Source of the DNA: Gemmiger_A avium
Lineage (GTDB): Bacteria > Bacillota > Clostridia > Oscillospirales > Ruminococcaceae
Direction of reading: 5' to 3'
DNA: 9,406 nucleotides
Assembly (NCBI GenBank): GCA_019114585.1
Contig: DXFE01000069.1
Location: forward strand, 1-9,406
The notes beneath the pieces are model-generated. The model saw only the letters and a list, made by a program, of their open reading frames with translations, did no database searches and was not told the DNA's origin. The position numbers were made by a program, and so were the translations under genes. Below are positions 5,937 to 9,406 of this stretch, in pieces (the first letter of the stretch is position 1; each line of letters opens with the position of its first letter).

Positions 5937-7865
5937 ATGGATTTCAACAGCCCCCAATTTGCCCGGCAATACCACTATGACGGCGGCGACCTGGGCGCCC
6001 GCCTGACCGACACCGGCACCCGGTTCCGCCTGTGGGCCCCCACGGCCCAGCGGGTGCAGCTGCGGCTTTACCCCGAAGGGGTGGTTTCGGACCCGCTGGA
6101 ATGTGTGGAGATGGAACCCCAGGACCGGGGCGTTTGGTACTACGAAGCACCCCGGCGGCTGGCGGGTGTTTACTACGACTTTGCGGTGACGGTGGACGGC
6201 GTGACCCGCACCACCGCCGACCCCTACGCCCGGGCCTGCGGCTGCAACGGCGGCCGCAGCATGGTGGTGGACCTGCCCGCCACCGACCCCGAGGGCTGGC
6301 AGCAGGACAAGGCCCCCGCCCGCCAGGCGGAGGATATCATCTACGAAGTGCATGTGCGGGAATTTTCCTGGGACGAAAGCGGCGGGTTCCCGCAGGCGTA
6401 CCGGGGCAAGTACAAGGCATTCACCTGTACCGATACCACCCTGTACGGGGACGGGCAGCACCCCACCGGCCTCGGCTACCTGCGGCGGCTGGGGGTGAAC
6501 TACATCCAGCTGATGCCGGTGTTTGATTACGGCTCGGTGGACGAAGCGGCCCCCGATGCCTCCTTCAACTGGGGGTACGACCCCGTCAACTACAATGTGC
6601 CGGAAGGCTCCTATTCTCTGGATCCCCGGGACGGCGCTCTGCGCATCCGGGAACTGAAAGAGCTGGTCCAGTCGCTGCACCGGCAGGGGTTCCGGGTGAT
6701 TATGGATGTGGTGTACAACCACACCTACCACCGGGATTCCTGGCTGGAACGCACGGTGCCCGGCTACTACTACCGCCACCGGCCCGACGGCAGCTGGTCC
6801 GAAGGGTCCGGCTGCGGCAACGACCTGGCCAGTGAGCGCTCCATGTGCGGCCAGTATATTCTGGACTCGGTGCTCTATTGGGCCGGGGAATACCACATGG
6901 ACGGTTTCCGCTTTGACCTGATGGGCCTGCTGGACACCGACCTGATGCAGCGCATCCGCGCCGCATTGGATGCCCGCTACGGCCGGGGAGAAAAACTGGT
7001 CTTTGGCGAACCCTGGGCCGCCGGCCCCACCGCCTGCAAACGGGGGACCCGGCTGGCGGGCAAAAAGAGCCTGCCCACCCTGGACCCGGAGATCGGCGCC
7101 TTCTGCGACGCCGTGCGGGATGCGGTCAAAGGCAGTGTACAGCACACCCGAAGCGCCGGTTTTGTCAACGGCGGCCGCGGCAAAGAGGGGGCCGTGGCCC
7201 AAAGTCTGACGGCCTGGTGCCCCGGCGGGCGGGGCTTCCATACGGCGGCCCCCACCCAGACCATCACCTATGTGTCCTGCCATGACGATGTGACCCTGTG
7301 GGACAAACTGGTGGATACCCTGGACCCCCGGCGGCGCTACGACGAAGGCACACCCCGGGTGCTGCGGGCCAACCGGCTGGCGGCAGCGGTCTACATGACC
7401 TGCCAGGGGCGGCTGTTCCTGCTTTCGGGCGAGGAATTCGGCCGTACCAAGCAGGGCCAGCGGGACACCCACAATGCGCCCATTACCCTGAACCGGCTGG
7501 ACTGGCAGCGGGCCTGGGACCACCGGGACCTGGTGGACTACTACCGGGGCCTGATGGCGCTGCGCAAGCAGCTGCCCGCCCTGTGCGACAAGAGCGCCGG
7601 GGCCGCCCGGCGGCTGCTGCGGGTAGAAACTCCCGCCCCCCGCTGTGTGACGGCGCTGCTGGACAATACCGGCAGCCGATGGGGGCAGCTGTACCTTGTA
7701 TACAATGCCTCGGGACAGGCATATACCTGTACACCGGACGGAGAGGACTGGCAGTGCCTGGCCGATGGAGAAACCACCTTTGGCTGGCAGCAGCCGCAAA
7801 CCGCCCCCACCTTTACGGCGGCGCCCGGCACGGCCCTGATTCTGGGCAAACCATCCCAACTGTGA
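5937..7865 (+). CDS. pulA: Type I pullulanase (GH13, CBM48-containing), cytoplasmic
   Basis: The enzyme hydrolyses alpha-1,6 branch links in pullulan-like and branched maltodextrins. No signal peptide is present, so it acts on imported sugars. Order of parts: a CBM48/N-terminal beta domain (about 15-110; GTRFRLWAPTAQRVQLRLY), a GH13 barrel (about 130-545) and a C-terminal beta domain (about 560-640). The type I pullulanase signature appears as FNWGYDP (210-216; Y is commoner than F at the first place). The four GH13 regions are intact: DVVYNH (257-262), DGFRFDLMG with nucleophile D327, FGEPW with acid/base E358, and YVSCHD with D450. RDAVKGS (394-400) and GFVNG are also typical of pullulanases. 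Length, 642 residues, is normal. GAGGAG at 5921-5926 lies ten bases before the ATG. It is fourth in the operon, downstream of the importer, which fits processing of branched maltodextrins. Confidence 0.94.
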   Translation: MDFNSPQFARQYHYDGGDLGARLTDTGTRFRLWAPTAQRVQLRLYPEGVVSDPLECVEMEPQDRGVWYYEAPRRLAGVYYDFAVTVDGVTRTTADPYARACGCNGGRSMVVDLPATDPEGWQQDKAPARQAEDIIYEVHVREFSWDESGGFPQAYRGKYKAFTCTDTTLYGDGQHPTGLGYLRRLGVNYIQLMPVFDYGSVDEAAPDASFNWGYDPVNYNVPEGSYSLDPRDGALRIRELKELVQSLHRQGFRVIMDVVYNHTYHRDSWLERTVPGYYYRHRPDGSWSEGSGCGNDLASERSMCGQYILDSVLYWAGEYHMDGFRFDLMGLLDTDLMQRIRAALDARYGRGEKLVFGEPWAAGPTACKRGTRLAGKKSLPTLDPEIGAFCDAVRDAVKGSVQHTRSAGFVNGGRGKEGAVAQSLTAWCPGGRGFHTAAPTQTITYVSCHDDVTLWDKLVDTLDPRRRYDEGTPRVLRANRLAAAVYMTCQGRLFLLSGEEFGRTKQGQRDTHNAPITLNRLDWQRAWDHRDLVDYYRGLMALRKQLPALCDKSAGAARRLLRVETPAPRCVTALLDNTGSRWGQLYLVYNASGQAYTCTPDGEDWQCLADGETTFGWQQPQTAPTFTAAPGTALILGKPSQL

Positions 7866-7881
7866 GAAAGAAAGAGATACC

Positions 7882-9406
7882 ATGCGTTTTGTGTTTGGCA
7901 AACAGGACCTGGCAGACAGCGCCCGCAGAGCGGAGCACTGCTTTCTGCTGACCAACGGGCTGGGGGGCTTTTGCTCCCAGACCCTTACCGGCGGGGCTGC
8001 CCGCAATGACCACGCCCTGCTGATGGCCTGCACCCGGGCCCCCAATGTGCGGTGGAACATCGTCCATCGGGTGGAGGAGGAACTGACCCGGAACGGGGCC
8101 GCTACCCATCTTTCCACCCAGACCTTTGCCAAGGGCAGCCCCGAGGAAGGTTGGCAGAACCTTTGCTTTGCCCAGGTGGACGGCCTGCCCCGGTGGGTCT
8201 ACCAGTGGCAGGGGGTACAGGTGGAAAAAGAACTGGCCATGGACTGGGAACAGAACACCGTGGCTCTGCGCTATCAGCTGGAAAATCCCGGCGATACCCC
8301 CTGCACCCTGACGGTGACCCCCTGGCTGCAGTTTGTACCCAAGGGCAAAAACCTGCGCAAGACCCAGACCTTTACCCTGCGGGGCAACCGGGTGACCGCT
8401 GCCGGGCTGGACCTGACGGTGCGCACCAACGGGCAGCTGACCCCCTGCCCCCTGGGCTGGCAGACGCTGTACTACCCCTGCGATGCACCGGACGGCCGGC
8501 GCAAAACCGGCCTGACCGCCGCCTGCCTGCAGGTGGTATGCACCGTGGCCCCCGGCAGCCGTCAAACGCTGGATCTGGTGTTCACGCTGGAAAAAACAGC
8601 GCCCCCGGCAGCCCGGGTGCTGCGGCAGGCCGACAGGCGCTGCCGCCTGTGGGAACGGCAGGGCGGGTTCCGGGCCACGGCGGCCCGGCAGCTGGCCCAG
8701 GCCGGGGCAGCGTTCATCGCCCGGCGGGACTCCACCGGCGGCAAGACCATTCTGGCAGGCTACCCCTTCTTTGAGGACTGGGGCAGGGATACCATGATCG
8801 CCCTGCCGGGCTGTACTCTTTCCACCGGCCGCTATGCCGAGGCCAAAAGCATCCTGGAAACCTTTTTGCAGTATGAGCAGGACGGCCTGATGCCCAATCT
8901 TTTCCCGGAAGGCAAAACCGCTCCCATGTACAACACGGTGGACGCGGCGCTGCTTTTTATCCGGGATGTGTGGCTCTACGCCCGCTACACCGGAGATCTG
9001 GACTTTGTGCGCCGGGCCTGGCCGGTGATGGAGCGCATCGTGGCAGCCTACCGGAGCGGTACCCGGTTCGGCATTCACATGGAACCGGACGGCCTGATCG
9101 CCGCAGGGCAGGGGCTGGATCAGGTGACCTGGATGGATGTGCGCATCGGGGAGATCCTGCCCACCCCCCGCCACGGCAAACCGGTGGAGATCAACGCCTA
9201 CTGGTACAACGCCCTGCGGATGCTGGCGGAACTGGCCGCCACCCTGGAGCTGGACGGACGGGACTACGCCGCCCTGGCCGACCGTGTGCGGGAAAGCTTC
9301 CGGGCCGCCTTCTGGCGGGAGGAAGCAGGCTGCCTGCGGGATGTTATTTCCGGCACCGGGCAGGATGAACAGATCCGCTGCAACCAGATCTGGGCCGTAG
9401 CCCAGC
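7882..9406 (+). CDS. Glycogen/maltodextrin debranching enzyme, GH133 (amylo-alpha-1,6-glucosidase) type, truncated by the window edge
   Basis: The frame runs from ATG 7882 to the window end without a stop, so 508 residues are visible and the C-terminus is missing. An N-terminal GDE-type domain (about 1-235) opens with FLLTNGLGGFCSQTLTGG (21-38) and RNDHALLMA. The helical glucosidase domain starts near 265 and shows AGYPFFEDWGRDTMIALPG (292-310), MPNLFPEG (337-344), VTWMDVRIGEILPTPR (415-430) and KPVEINAYWYNAL (433-445). These are hallmark stretches of GH133 proteins. D419 in the WMD motif is a plausible catalytic acid; the second catalytic residue should be in the missing part. Known role: release of glucose from alpha-1,6 stubs in glycogen or maltodextrin. 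No signal peptide, so cytoplasmic. It starts 16 bases after the pullulanase stop with only a weak purine-rich site (AAAGAG), suggesting coupling in the same transcript. Family call is firm; precise substrate is not. Confidence 0.9.
   Translation, partial: MRFVFGKQDLADSARRAEHCFLLTNGLGGFCSQTLTGGAARNDHALLMACTRAPNVRWNIVHRVEEELTRNGAATHLSTQTFAKGSPEEGWQNLCFAQVDGLPRWVYQWQGVQVEKELAMDWEQNTVALRYQLENPGDTPCTLTVTPWLQFVPKGKNLRKTQTFTLRGNRVTAAGLDLTVRTNGQLTPCPLGWQTLYYPCDAPDGRRKTGLTAACLQVVCTVAPGSRQTLDLVFTLEKTAPPAARVLRQADRRCRLWERQGGFRATAARQLAQAGAAFIARRDSTGGKTILAGYPFFEDWGRDTMIALPGCTLSTGRYAEAKSILETFLQYEQDGLMPNLFPEGKTAPMYNTVDAALLFIRDVWLYARYTGDLDFVRRAWPVMERIVAAYRSGTRFGIHMEPDGLIAAGQGLDQVTWMDVRIGEILPTPRHGKPVEINAYWYNALRMLAELAATLELDGRDYAALADRVRESFRAAFWREEAGCLRDVISGTGQDEQIRCNQIWAVAQ

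Noticed and set aside
3657..8132. A 1491-codon open frame on the minus strand, antisense to four genes
   Set aside because: It is the mirror of GC-rich plus-strand coding sequence, with low-complexity G, H, Q, V-rich composition and no domain. The plus strand has clear family motifs throughout. Stop codons are simply rare in this antisense frame.
7813..9174. A 453-codon minus-strand open frame
   Set aside because: It lies antisense to the GH133 gene, whose motifs are intact on the plus strand. Composition is the same mirror type and there is no ribosome binding site.

Overview
The window looks like chromosomal DNA from a GC-rich gut Firmicute, most likely in the Faecalibacterium/Gemmiger/Subdoligranulum part of the Oscillospiraceae. 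This is an inference from three things: GC-rich codons in genes of clear low-GC-phylum type (an MdxEFG-like maltodextrin importer, a type I pullulanase, a MalR-like LacI regulator), strong AGGAGG-type ribosome binding sites, and a conjugative-element cell-wall hydrolase next door. No rRNA, tRNA or CRISPR is visible.

Layout. (1) Positions 1-996 hold what appears to be a decayed piece of an integrative conjugative element: the C-terminal part of an M23 metallopeptidase. Its reading frame is open from position 1 but is cut by a TAA at 100-102. Base composition here is visibly more AT-rich than in the rest of the window. (2) Positions 997-1141 are non-coding and contain a bidirectional rho-independent terminator. 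(3) Positions 1142-2140 (minus strand) encode a LacI-family repressor with a good helix-turn-helix but no recognisable hinge helix. (4) Positions 2141-2395 form a divergent control region. It has a consensus promoter in each direction, paired direct-repeat boxes (GTTTCGC and its complement) and two inverted repeats. (5) Positions 2396-9406 (plus strand) are one tightly packed operon: maltodextrin-binding lipoprotein, two membrane permeases (MalF-like, MalG-like), cytoplasmic type I pullulanase, and a GH133-type glycogen/maltodextrin debranching enzyme that runs off the right edge.

Working model: the lipoprotein and the two permeases import linear and branched maltodextrins, powered by an ATPase not encoded in the window. 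The pullulanase and the GH133 enzyme remove alpha-1,6 branches inside the cell. The divergent LacI protein probably represses the operon, with the box over the predicted transcription start as its likely site. The genes are members of known families. The points most worth checking are the unusual operator geometry, the hinge-less repressor and the element scar.
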